A model generated the notes under the pieces. It searched no databases and was not told the origin of the DNA. It saw only the letters and a program-made list of their open reading frames with translations. Below, one piece after another: positions 55,550-63,683 of a DNA stretch of 64,000 nucleotides. The DNA comes from UBA4802 sp964509195 (GTDB taxonomy: Bacteria > Spirochaetota > UBA4802 > UB4802): NCBI GenBank assembly GCA_964509195.1, contig CAZDWJ010000008.1:62001-126000 (forward strand), given 5' to 3'. A program made the translations under genes and the position numbers. How positions within the stretch are numbered: the first letter of the stretch is position 1; each line of letters begins with the position of its first letter.

Positions 55550-55783
55550 AGCCGCATAATAAGCACGTCCATTAAAGTAGTTTTTAATAGAACACCATGC
55601 TTTATAGATGCTGTTATGACGTATTATACATATTTATGAGATACCAAAGGGGCTAAAGAGGGGTTATTAATAAATGCTCAATTTTGGTAAAAAATATCCA
55701 GAAGAGCAATTAATTGTGGAGTGTATCATTTTTAACAGGCAGTGTTATTTTCTATATTCAAATTGAATTTAGCTGAGGTAAGT

Positions 55784-56845
55784 ATGAAGTTGTGTACTAT
55801 CAAAGCCGGGCAAAGAGCCTACAGTATAATTATAGATGAAGGATTACAAAAAGAAAGAATTAAATGTGTACTTGGTGCTGCAGGTGGGCCAAAGTGGCTT
55901 GTGTTGTATGGACTGGACAAGGCTATATATACACAGTTTTTAACAAAACGAAAAAGCCCCGTGCAATTAATTGGTTCTTCTATTGCAACATGGCGCTTTG
56001 CTGCACTGGCACAAAAGGATGGTGAAAGGGCAATAGATATTTTTAAAGAGCGGTATATGGCACAAAAATATTCGCTTAATCCTAACAGAGAAGAGATAAC
56101 CGCTGAGACAGCGGCAATTCTGGAAACGTATTTACCCGACAGCAAGATACAAGAGATACTTACACATCCGGTACTTAGGCTTTGCATTATTACTGCACGC
56201 GCAAAACATCTGCTACAGTATGAACACAAATATCCACTAATGGCAGGACTTGCTTTTACCGCACTTACCAATGCAGTGAGCAGAAAATTATTGCAGATAG
56301 ATTTTGACAGATTTATATTCTATGATAAAAGGGAGTTTCCCTCGTTTATCAGGTGGGATGACTTTAATACTCAGTACATTCCGCTTGATGGCACAAACAT
56401 AAAAAAAGCCATTATGGCTTCAGGTGCTATCCCACTTGTGATGAAAGGGGTGCCCTTTACATACAATGGGCATACTACAATGCTGCGTGATGGTGGGCTT
56501 GTGGATTATCAGATGGATCTGCCGCTAACGCTGAATGGTGGTATTGCGCTGTATCCACATTACCGTGACAGCATTATATCGGGGTGGTTTGACAAAGCGT
56601 TACCGTACCGCAGGAGGCAACACAACCTGGAGGATATCTGTATTATTTCGCCTAATAAAGAAGCTATTTTCTCACTGCCGTATAAAAAGATCCCTGACAG
56701 AAATGATTTTTATACATTTGCAGGCAATGATAAAGAACGCCTCTCGTTCTGGGAAAAGGCAGTTGAATTGGGTATACACATGGCAGAAGAATTTATGGAA
56801 CTGGTGGACAGTGGAAAAATTAAAGACAGGGTTGTGTTATTGTAG
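55784..56845 (+). CDS. Patatin-like phospholipase
   Basis: 353 residues from the ATG at 55784 (SD GAGGTAAG). A longer frame to 55742 lacks an SD. N-terminal VLGAAGGPKWLVLYGLDKA is the oxyanion-hole region of a GGPKW-type patatin family. The nucleophile elbow is LIGSSIATWR (G-x-S-x-A rather than G-x-S-x-G). The catalytic Asp is in LRDGGLVDYQMDLPL. It would be a cytoplasmic acyl hydrolase on phospholipids or acyl-CoA; substrate unknown. A GCGATAGTTACTG motif starts two bases after the stop. Confidence 0.8.
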   Translation: MKLCTIKAGQRAYSIIIDEGLQKERIKCVLGAAGGPKWLVLYGLDKAIYTQFLTKRKSPVQLIGSSIATWRFAALAQKDGERAIDIFKERYMAQKYSLNPNREEITAETAAILETYLPDSKIQEILTHPVLRLCIITARAKHLLQYEHKYPLMAGLAFTALTNAVSRKLLQIDFDRFIFYDKREFPSFIRWDDFNTQYIPLDGTNIKKAIMASGAIPLVMKGVPFTYNGHTTMLRDGGLVDYQMDLPLTLNGGIALYPHYRDSIISGWFDKALPYRRRQHNLEDICIISPNKEAIFSLPYKKIPDRNDFYTFAGNDKERLSFWEKAVELGIHMAEEFMELVDSGKIKDRVVLL

Positions 56846-57009
56846 GGCGATAGTTACTGCATGAGGGATGCGAAGGGTAAAAAAATCACATTAACAATTA
56901 AAAAAATTAGTTGATTAAAAAAATACATAACACTGTAATTTTTTCTTTACAAACAGTCAGTAAAATGATATACTCAAATTTGTTACTATAATTTGAATAG
57001 GGGTGGAGT

Positions 57010-58707
57010 ATGATTCTTTTAAATCCAAAAAAGTACAATGTACAATTTTCTGACAAAGAGTCAGAAGATATTATGAAAAAAACCATTAATTTTTTTGAGA
57101 CCAAAGGCTTAAAAAAGATACTGGATGATGACCACAACTGTGTGTGGTATGATGACTTTTTACAGTTTCAGAAAGACAATCAGATTTTTGCAAAGCTGTT
57201 CACGCCAAAAGGGTATGGTGATGGTGATAGTCGATGGGACACCTACCGCATAGTCAACTTTGCTGAGATTTTGGGTTTTTATGGCCTGTGCTACTGGTAT
57301 ACATTTCAGGTTTCGCAGCTTGGGCTTGGGCCAATCTGGATTGGTAAAAACGAAGAGGTAAAGCAGAAAGCTGCTAAGCTTTTAAAAGAAGGTGCTATCT
57401 TTGCGTTTGGTTTGTCAGAAAAAGAACATGGTGCTGACATCTACTCAAGTGATATGATGCTGTATCCTAACGGCGATGGTACCTATAGAGCTAATGGCGA
57501 TAAATACTACATTGGCAATGGTAACAAAGCTGCTATGGTTTCCACATTTGGTAAGTTTGCTGATACAGGTGATTATGTATTTTTTGTAGTGGATTCGCAG
57601 CATCCAAAGTATGAGTGCATAAAAAATGTTATTCATAACCAGTCATATGTTGCTGAGTATGCATTGCACGATTATCCTATAACTGAAGCTGATATCCTTG
57701 ATAAAGGCAGGGATGCGTGGGATGCTTCGCTCAATACCATTAATATATGTAAATTTAATTTAGGATGGGGTTCCATTGGTATTGCAACACACTGTTTTTA
57801 TGAAGCATTGAACCACGCTGCACACCGCAACCTTTATGGCAAATATGTGACTGAATTTCCACACATCAAACAGTTCTTTGTTGATTCGTACACACGGCTT
57901 GTGGCAATGAAGTTGTTTGCACTGCGCGCTACTGACTATATGCGAAGCGCCAATGAAAATGACAAACGGTATTTGCTGTACAATCCTATGGTTAAAATGA
58001 AAGTGACCACACAGGGCGAAGAGGTTATTAACCTGCTGTGGGATATCATTGCTGCTAAAGGCTTTGAAAAGGATACCTACTTCCACATGGCTGCACGTGA
58101 TATCAGGGCATTGCCAAAACTGGAAGGCACTGTGCACGTTAACATGGCACTCATTATTAAATTTATGTTTAACTACTTCTTTAATCCAAAAGAATTCCCC
58201 GAAGTACCCCAGCGGCTTGATGCAGCTAATGATGATTTTCTTTTTAATCAGGGGCCAACAAAAGGATTGGGCAAGATTCAATTCCACGATTATAACATTG
58301 CGTATAATAGCGTGAGCCTGCCCAACGTTGAGATTTTCAAAAAGCAGATTAATGCATTCAAGGATTTCATGATGGGTGCAACCCCTGACCAGAAACAGGC
58401 TGAAGACATTGACTTTTTACTATCAATTGGTGAACTTTTTACACTGGTTGCGTATGGTCAGCTTATCCTTGAGAACAAGAAGATTTACAATGTGGAAGAT
58501 GATTTGATTGATCAGATCTTTGATTTTATGATCAGAGATTTTTCAAAATTTGCTTTACAGATTTATTCCAAGACTAGCAGTACCGCAAAGCAGCAGGAGC
58601 TGTGTTTAAAGATGATACAGAAGCCTGTGGTTGATCATGACAGGTATAACCGTGTGCTTGAAAAGTATGTGTATTCACAGGTTGATGCGTATCAGATGAA
58701 TGAGTAG
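57010..58707 (+). CDS. Acyl-CoA dehydrogenase family protein
   Basis: 565 residues. ACAD features: FGLSEKEHGADIYSSDMMLYPNGDGTYRANGDKYYIGNG (~130-175, FAD/substrate loop), LGWGSIGIATHCFYEALNHAAHRNLYGK (~245-275), VINLLWDIIAAKGFEKDTY and RDIRALPKLEGTVHVNMALI (~365). It is longer than classical ACADs by a C-terminal helical region. Likely acts in fatty-acid or branched-chain oxidation with FAD, possibly alongside the thiolase at 23503. SD AGGGGTGGAG. Confidence 0.88.
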   Translation: MILLNPKKYNVQFSDKESEDIMKKTINFFETKGLKKILDDDHNCVWYDDFLQFQKDNQIFAKLFTPKGYGDGDSRWDTYRIVNFAEILGFYGLCYWYTFQVSQLGLGPIWIGKNEEVKQKAAKLLKEGAIFAFGLSEKEHGADIYSSDMMLYPNGDGTYRANGDKYYIGNGNKAAMVSTFGKFADTGDYVFFVVDSQHPKYECIKNVIHNQSYVAEYALHDYPITEADILDKGRDAWDASLNTINICKFNLGWGSIGIATHCFYEALNHAAHRNLYGKYVTEFPHIKQFFVDSYTRLVAMKLFALRATDYMRSANENDKRYLLYNPMVKMKVTTQGEEVINLLWDIIAAKGFEKDTYFHMAARDIRALPKLEGTVHVNMALIIKFMFNYFFNPKEFPEVPQRLDAANDDFLFNQGPTKGLGKIQFHDYNIAYNSVSLPNVEIFKKQINAFKDFMMGATPDQKQAEDIDFLLSIGELFTLVAYGQLILENKKIYNVEDDLIDQIFDFMIRDFSKFALQIYSKTSSTAKQQELCLKMIQKPVVDHDRYNRVLEKYVYSQVDAYQMNE

Positions 58708-58735
58708 TGAAAACATCGCGGGGATGTGCGGATAG

Positions 58736-59203
58736 TTATGTATTATCTGCATCCCCGTTTTTGTATCCTATTGCTTCCAGATCAGCTAAATCCTGATATC
58801 TTCCTAATGCCTTTTTATTTTTAATAAACTGTTCCTTCCCAATAAAGAGAACTTGTACATCTCCATAATTTCCTAATAGTGCATTATTATAAACTTCATC
58901 CCAGCTGACACCGGTTAGAGAGGTGATTAAATCAATTCTTAAAGGTGGGTAGCCCAATTGTATCACTGTATCAGGCTCCATGATATCTTTTTTTGTTATA
59001 TTAAAGGAGGAAAAGCCAAAATCTTGCAACGCTTTGACAATTTTTTCTGCATTGCCTTCATCGCAACCTATAAATATATCAAGATCGCCTGTATATCTGG
59101 GATTTCCATGAAATGCCAGAGCATACGCTCCAACTATAACATACTGTGCATTATGATCGTTTAATAATTGTAACAACTCTTTGTAATCTTGATGTATTTC
59201 CAT
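58736..59203 (-). CDS. Nucleotidyltransferase (MNT/DUF6036-like)
   Basis: 155 residues from the ATG at 59203 (GCAGG SD). Core motif VIVGAYALAFHGNPRYTGDLDIFI: the pol-beta superfamily G-x-Y-A and D-x-D metal site. LQDLADLEAIGY closes the family region. Such proteins form two-gene modules with a small partner, as here (59151-59339, overlapping by 53 bp). They are thought to transfer nucleotides to RNA or a partner protein and may act in toxin-antitoxin systems. Confidence 0.8.
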   Translation of the reverse strand: MEIHQDYKELLQLLNDHNAQYVIVGAYALAFHGNPRYTGDLDIFIGCDEGNAEKIVKALQDFGFSSFNITKKDIMEPDTVIQLGYPPLRIDLITSLTGVSWDEVYNNALLGNYGDVQVLFIGKEQFIKNKKALGRYQDLADLEAIGYKNGDADNT

Positions 59204-59339
59204 AGATTTGCCTGCGTAATATTTCAACAGCACTTATTCGTTCTTCAGGAGTTTTTGTAATCCACCACTTATAATTGTCAGTGGGGGAACAATCTTTTAT
59301 ATTTTTCTTTACAGCATGAGTTTTTTTTAAGTGTTCCAT
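59151..59339 (-). CDS. Small partner of the nucleotidyltransferase
   Basis: 62 residues. The core WWITKTPEERISAVEILRRQ plus IYGNTSRLQRVVTIIKR recurs next to DUF6036-type nucleotidyltransferases. It overlaps that gene's start by 53 bp on the same strand, so the two are co-translated. Role probably partner or antitoxin; not known in detail. Confidence 0.7.
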   Translation of the reverse strand: MEHLKKTHAVKKNIKDCSPTDNYKWWITKTPEERISAVEILRRQIYGNTSRLQRVVTIIKRS

Positions 59340-59444
59340 ATTTGCATACTTATAGTATTAAATATTAAGATTAAAAATATACATTAATGGACTTTAAGTC
59401 AATAAGAATTTATATAGTCCATGTAAGGATTTTACCCTATTAAC

Positions 59445-59460
59445 CAGTGACTGTTCACTG
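59445..59460 (+). promoter_or_regulatory. Inverted repeat upstream of proS
   Basis: CAGTGA-ctgt-TCACTG, a perfect 6-bp inverted repeat, 24 bp before a TTGACA box (59484-59489) and 89 bp before proS. Could be a repressor site. No T-box leader elements (no AGGGTGG-type box or specifier loop) were seen. Confidence 0.35.
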
Positions 59461-59548
59461 ATAACGTAATAATGAATTTGCACTTGACACGGTAGTATCA
59501 TTATACCATTTATCATAACCATTACGCAAAAGAAAGAGGAAACAGACT

Positions 59549-61279
59549 ATGAGAATGTCACGCTATCTTATTCCAACGCTCAAAGAAGATCCTGCAGATG
59601 CAGTGATAACCAGCCACAAGCTTATGATACGTGCAGGGCTTATCCGGAAAGAATCAGCTGGTATGTATATCTATCTGCCATCAGGATTGCGTGTTTTGCA
59701 AAAGATTATTAATATAGTGCGCGAAGAAATGAATAAAGCTGGTGCGTTAGAGTTCTTAATGCCGGAGCTTACCAATGCAGATCTTTGGAAAGAGTCGGGG
59801 CGCTGGCATACCATGGGCCCTGAAATGATACGCATAAAGGACCGCAATGGACTTGAATATGCCCTGGCACCAACGCATGAAGAAGCATTCACCAATGCAA
59901 TCCGCATGATTGTAACCTCTTACAGGGATTTACCTGTCAATGCATATCAAATCAACACTAAATTTCGTGATGAGATTCGCCCGCGATTTGGTGTTATGCG
60001 CAGCAAAGAATTCATAATGAAGGATGCGTATTCGTTTGATATAGATGAAGCCGGACTTGAGCGCTCATACCAGATAATGCGGCAGACGTACCGAAATATC
60101 TTCAAACGGTGCGGATTGGAGACAATTCCGGTAGAAGCTGATACTGGTTCAATGGGGGGAAGCGATTCGGAAGAATTCATGGTGGCATCTGAGGTTGGGG
60201 AAGAGATTTTGCTTTTGTGTGATGCATGTGGCTATAAGTCCAATCAGGAACGGGCCACCTGTCAGTATGAACTATCGCCCAATAAAGAAAATGCCGAAGC
60301 ACTTGAAATAGTAGATACCCCTGATGTGCGCACAATTGATGAGCTGGTGCAATTTTTTGGATGCAGTGCACATGCATTTTTAAAAAGCCTTATTTACGTT
60401 GCCGACGGTATGCCGGTGATGGCTGTGGTGCCAGGTGATCGCGAAATAAACGAGGTGAAACTAAAAAATGCGTTGGGTGCAGTTGAATTAGAGCTTGCTC
60501 CTGACACGGTTGTGGAAGAGGTGACAGGAGCGCCTGTTGGTTTTGCGGGGCCAATTTTAGCAAAAGGTAAACAGGTGCGCATCATCTTTGATACTCAGGT
60601 AAAATATATTGGCAACGGCATTACAGGAGCTAATGAAAAAGACAAACATTATAAAGGAGTCAATCCCGGAAGAGATTTTGCCATTACGCAAGAGGCTGAC
60701 ATTACTCTGGTGGTTGCCGGGGATAAATGTCCACACTGCGGCTATCCTCTCAAAGAAAAAAAGGGGATTGAGGTGGGGCACATTTTTAAGTTAGGCTATA
60801 AGTACACAAAGTCAATGAATGTAACAGTGCTTGACCAGAATGGAAAGGCTATTACCCCCATTATGGGCTGTTATGGGATTGGCGTTAACCGCACTATGGC
60901 AGCGGTAATTGAGCAGCATCATGATGAGCGAGGGATTATCTGGCCAATGAGCGTTGCACCATTTCACGTGCATCTGGTGAGTCTGGCTAAAAATGAAGCT
61001 GAAGAACAATTAGCTGACCAGGTGTATATGCTGCTTTCAACGCACGGGATAGAGATTCTCTATGATGATCGCAAAGCAAGCCCCGGCTTTAAGTTTGGCG
61101 ATGCTGATCTTATTGGCATACCAGTACGCCTCACATTGGGGAAAGCATTTTTTGGCGATAGTTCCTCAATTGAGGTCAAACTGCGCAACAAAGATGAAAA
61201 ACAAATCGTTGCTAAAGACGATATTGTGTCGTATTGCAAAAAGCTAATTGCCGACCAATTATCCACCCTGAATTCATAG
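59549..61279 (+). CDS. proS: Prolyl-tRNA synthetase (bacterial type with editing domain)
   Basis: 576 residues. Motif 1/2 region: GMYIYLPSGLRVLQKI, LAPTHEEAFT, and FRDEIRPRFGVMRSKEFIMKDAYSFD. The YbaK/INS editing domain spans ~230-395. Motif 3 near ~440 is GCYGIGVNRTMAAVIEQHHDERGIIWP, followed by the anticodon domain (APFHVHLVSLA...). SD AGAGGA. Essential aminoacylation enzyme. Confidence 0.97.
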   Translation: MRMSRYLIPTLKEDPADAVITSHKLMIRAGLIRKESAGMYIYLPSGLRVLQKIINIVREEMNKAGALEFLMPELTNADLWKESGRWHTMGPEMIRIKDRNGLEYALAPTHEEAFTNAIRMIVTSYRDLPVNAYQINTKFRDEIRPRFGVMRSKEFIMKDAYSFDIDEAGLERSYQIMRQTYRNIFKRCGLETIPVEADTGSMGGSDSEEFMVASEVGEEILLLCDACGYKSNQERATCQYELSPNKENAEALEIVDTPDVRTIDELVQFFGCSAHAFLKSLIYVADGMPVMAVVPGDREINEVKLKNALGAVELELAPDTVVEEVTGAPVGFAGPILAKGKQVRIIFDTQVKYIGNGITGANEKDKHYKGVNPGRDFAITQEADITLVVAGDKCPHCGYPLKEKKGIEVGHIFKLGYKYTKSMNVTVLDQNGKAITPIMGCYGIGVNRTMAAVIEQHHDERGIIWPMSVAPFHVHLVSLAKNEAEEQLADQVYMLLSTHGIEILYDDRKASPGFKFGDADLIGIPVRLTLGKAFFGDSSSIEVKLRNKDEKQIVAKDDIVSYCKKLIADQLSTLNS

Positions 61280-61311
61280 ATTTTTCTTGCTGATGCGATA
61301 TACTTTTTAGT

Positions 61312-61458
61312 ATGGAAGAAATAGTTACAATAGTTATACTGGTTATCGCATCACTGGTGTATATCATTCACTATGTGAAAGTAACTTTGCAAAAACCACA
61401 GCAATGTGTATGTGAGAAATGTCCTGTAGAGTGCAAAGAAAGAAAAGAGCGCCACTAA
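61312..61458 (+). CDS. Small Cys-rich membrane protein (FeoB-associated-like)
   Basis: 48 residues. One membrane helix (~4-21, IVTIVILVIASLVYIIHYV) and a Cys-rich basic tail CVCEKCPVECKERKERH. This architecture matches FeoB-associated Cys-rich membrane proteins. No feoB lies nearby, so the role is uncertain. It lies 32 bp after proS. No strong SD. Confidence 0.55.
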   Translation: MEEIVTIVILVIASLVYIIHYVKVTLQKPQQCVCEKCPVECKERKERH

Positions 61459-61466
61459 AGGCGCTC
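61447..61466 (-). terminator. Terminator of ssb
   Basis: Stem GAGCGCC / GGCGCTC, 6-nt loop. On the minus strand it is followed by TTTTCTTTCTTT, so it ends ssb. On the plus strand it overlaps the end of the small Cys-rich gene. Confidence 0.7.
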
Positions 61467-61492
61467 ATGAGCTATGGAAGAGTTATTGCTTA

Positions 61493-61846
61493 TCAGGAAT
61501 TAAGTACTACTTCTTCAGCATTTTTACTGTTTAGTGATTCAATGAATTTTACCTGATTAGATACAAGTTTAATTTTAGAACGAGATTTACCTGTATCATC
61601 CTGCCATCTGTCCTGCTTTAAGCGTCCTGTTGCCTGAATCATCCGTCCTTTTTTGATATTTTCTGCACACAGATCAGCAAGTTTTTCCCATGTTTCAATA
61701 TCAATATACGAAACATGAGGTTTTGCTTCACCTTTAATTGGATGGTCCATGGCAATGGCAAACACACATACAGATTTGCCAGTTTTTGTTTTTCGTAAAA
61801 TAGGATCGTGAGTAACTCTTCCTTCCAGATCGATTGGTTTTGACAT
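61493..61846 (-). CDS. ssb: Single-stranded DNA-binding protein
   Basis: 117 residues, one OB fold (LEGRVTHDPILRKTKTGKSVCVFAIAMDHP, YIDIETWEKLADLCAENIKKGRMIQATGRLKQDRW). Lacks the long acidic-tip tail (DDDIPF) of main SSBs, so it may be a shorter paralogue or a variant. SD GAGGTG at the start. Binds ssDNA in replication or repair. Confidence 0.85.
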   Translation of the reverse strand: MSKPIDLEGRVTHDPILRKTKTGKSVCVFAIAMDHPIKGEAKPHVSYIDIETWEKLADLCAENIKKGRMIQATGRLKQDRWQDDTGKSRSKIKLVSNQVKFIESLNSKNAEEVVLNS

Positions 61847-62094
61847 AGTATCACCTCATGTAATAAAAATATTTTGATACAACGTTTCACTATATAAAAC
61901 GCTTGATGTTAGAAAAATTAATAGTGAGGTGAAAATTTTTGGATTTTTTTTAAAAAATTTTTAAAAATGAGGTGTAAAACGTACTTCAGCTAAAAAAATA
62001 TTTTGCTATAATTACCCTTATACGCAAGTGTGATACATTGTAATATACGCTATGCTAAGTATAGTACCGATTATCACGTAAAAAGGGGAATAAT

Positions 62095-63507
62095 ATGGCA
62101 GAGGAAAAAAAATCACCCAATCAGGAATTGCAGGAAAAGTTAAGTGTAAAAAAAGAAAGTGCATGGATAAAAATAAAAGACAAAATCGAAGCAATATACA
62201 GCTTTTCTGAAGAGTATAAATCATTTATGGGCAAAAATAAGACCGAACGGCTGTGCATTCGCACCATGATTGAGATGCTTGAAAAGGCAGGTTTTTCATC
62301 AATTACTACACAGCATGAGTTGAAACAGGGCACTGCAGTGTATAAAAATATTAAAGGCAAAAGCCTCATTGTCTGTAAAGTAGGCTCTGACCCCATGAAA
62401 TTGCGCATAATCGGCGCTCATGTAGATTCCCCAAGGCTTGATTTAAAACCTTATCCGCTTTATGAAGATGCAGAGGTAGCGCTGTTAAAATCACATTACT
62501 ATGGCGGGATAAAGAAATATCAGTGGGTAAATATACCGTTAGCTATTCATGGAGTGGCTTTTACAAAAGAAGGGAAGACAGTTGAAATACATATTGGCGA
62601 AAATTCCGATGAACCGCGGTTTATCATTCCAGATTTATTGCCTCATTTAGCCAAAGACCAGATGAAAAAGACCGGTGAGAATATAATTGAGGGAGAAGAG
62701 CTCAATATTCTTTTTGCCCACATTCCTGTTGATGATAAAGATATAAAAGAAAAGATAAAATTTAATGTATTAAAATATCTCAATTCTACGTATGGACTTG
62801 TAGAGGAGGATTTCATAGCTGCTGATATTGAACTAGTGCCTGCATACCAGCCGGTAGATATCGGAATTGACCGTGGCCTCATTGCTGCGTATGGACAGGA
62901 CGACAGGGCATGTGCGTATACAGCATTCAGAGCATTGCTTGACACTAGTGATTGCAAAGAGACAGTTATATTGTATTTAGCTGACCGAGAAGAGATTGGC
63001 TCTATGGGCGATACAGGTGCTGAAAGTTTTGTATTTGTAAACTTTATGCGTGAGTACATACGTAAAACAGGAATCATAGCAACATGGGATGAGCTTTTAG
63101 AAAATGCAGTTTCAATTTCTGCTGATGTAACAGGTGCTCTTGATCCCACATTTAAAAGTGTTAATGATCCAAATAATGTGTCGTATCTTGGTCATGGAGT
63201 GAGTATTGAAAAATATGGCGGCCGCGGTGGCAAATATTCAACCAGCGAAGCTCATGCTGAGTACATGCACTATTTGCGCACGTTAGCAGACAGGCATGGG
63301 ATTCCATGGCAAACAGGTGAACAGGGCAAAATTGATGTGGGTGGTGGTGGCACTATAGCAATGTTCATGAGTCGCTATGGCATGGATTGTGTTGATGTTG
63401 GCCCATGTATGCTTGGAATGCATTCACCATTTGAGGTGACTTCAAAAGTTGATATTTATTGTACGTATTTGTTTTATAAAGCGTTTTTTGAGGATTCAAG
63501 AAAATAA
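62095..63507 (+). CDS. M18 aminopeptidase
   Basis: 470 residues. M18 metal ligands: IIGAHVDSPRLDLKP (His), AYGQDDRACAYTAFRALL (bridging Asp), DREEIGSMGDTGAES (Glu pair) and the SADVTGALDPTF region. Cytosolic zinc aminopeptidase of the aspartyl/lysyl type. SD AAAGGGG; a TATAAT box at 62007-62012 is a possible -10. Confidence 0.92.
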   Translation: MAEEKKSPNQELQEKLSVKKESAWIKIKDKIEAIYSFSEEYKSFMGKNKTERLCIRTMIEMLEKAGFSSITTQHELKQGTAVYKNIKGKSLIVCKVGSDPMKLRIIGAHVDSPRLDLKPYPLYEDAEVALLKSHYYGGIKKYQWVNIPLAIHGVAFTKEGKTVEIHIGENSDEPRFIIPDLLPHLAKDQMKKTGENIIEGEELNILFAHIPVDDKDIKEKIKFNVLKYLNSTYGLVEEDFIAADIELVPAYQPVDIGIDRGLIAAYGQDDRACAYTAFRALLDTSDCKETVILYLADREEIGSMGDTGAESFVFVNFMREYIRKTGIIATWDELLENAVSISADVTGALDPTFKSVNDPNNVSYLGHGVSIEKYGGRGGKYSTSEAHAEYMHYLRTLADRHGIPWQTGEQGKIDVGGGGTIAMFMSRYGMDCVDVGPCMLGMHSPFEVTSKVDIYCTYLFYKAFFEDSRK

Positions 63508-63572
63508 AATCTTGCACTATTTTATTTTGTGGTTCATATATTTGTTTTGAGGAATAAATGGGGGGGGGAAGG

Positions 63573-63683
63573 NNNNNNNNNNNNNNNNNNNNNNNNNNNN
63601 NNNNNNNNNNNNNNNNNNNNNNNNNNNNNNNNNNNNNNNNNNNNNNNNNNNNNNNNNNNNNNNNNNNNNNNNNNNNNNNNNNN
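63573..63683. other. Assembly gap (N run)
   Basis: 111 Ns preceded by a run of G. A scaffold gap; sequence on either side may not be truly adjacent. Confidence 0.95.

Larger units (their letters stand above)
4977..61161. repeat. Iterated short motif GCGATAG(Y), ~36 copies
   Basis: Hand count of exact heptamers. As GCGATAG, start positions are 4977, 11128, 12750, 15236, 19099, 22375, 25576, 30321, 32648, 36204, 37097, 39425, 39575, 42051, 43749, 47892, 50989, 54603, 56847, 61155. As CTATCGC they are 7309, 13942, 20804, 24818, 26191, 28769, 29487, 32574, 37725, 39532, 42222, 44218, 44502, 49069, 53144, 60272. In 34 of 36 the next base is T or C. Confidence 0.8.
15605..62393. repeat. Iterated decamer GCTCTGACCC, six copies
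   Basis: Exact copies at 42038, 42200 and 62384, with reverse-complement copies at 15605, 38948 and 40739. All lie inside coding genes but in different reading frames, so protein similarity does not explain them. Confidence 0.75.

Noticed and set aside
59340..59548. T-box leader before proS
   Set aside because: No specifier loop, T-box sequence or terminator found; only a short inverted repeat and a TTGACA box.
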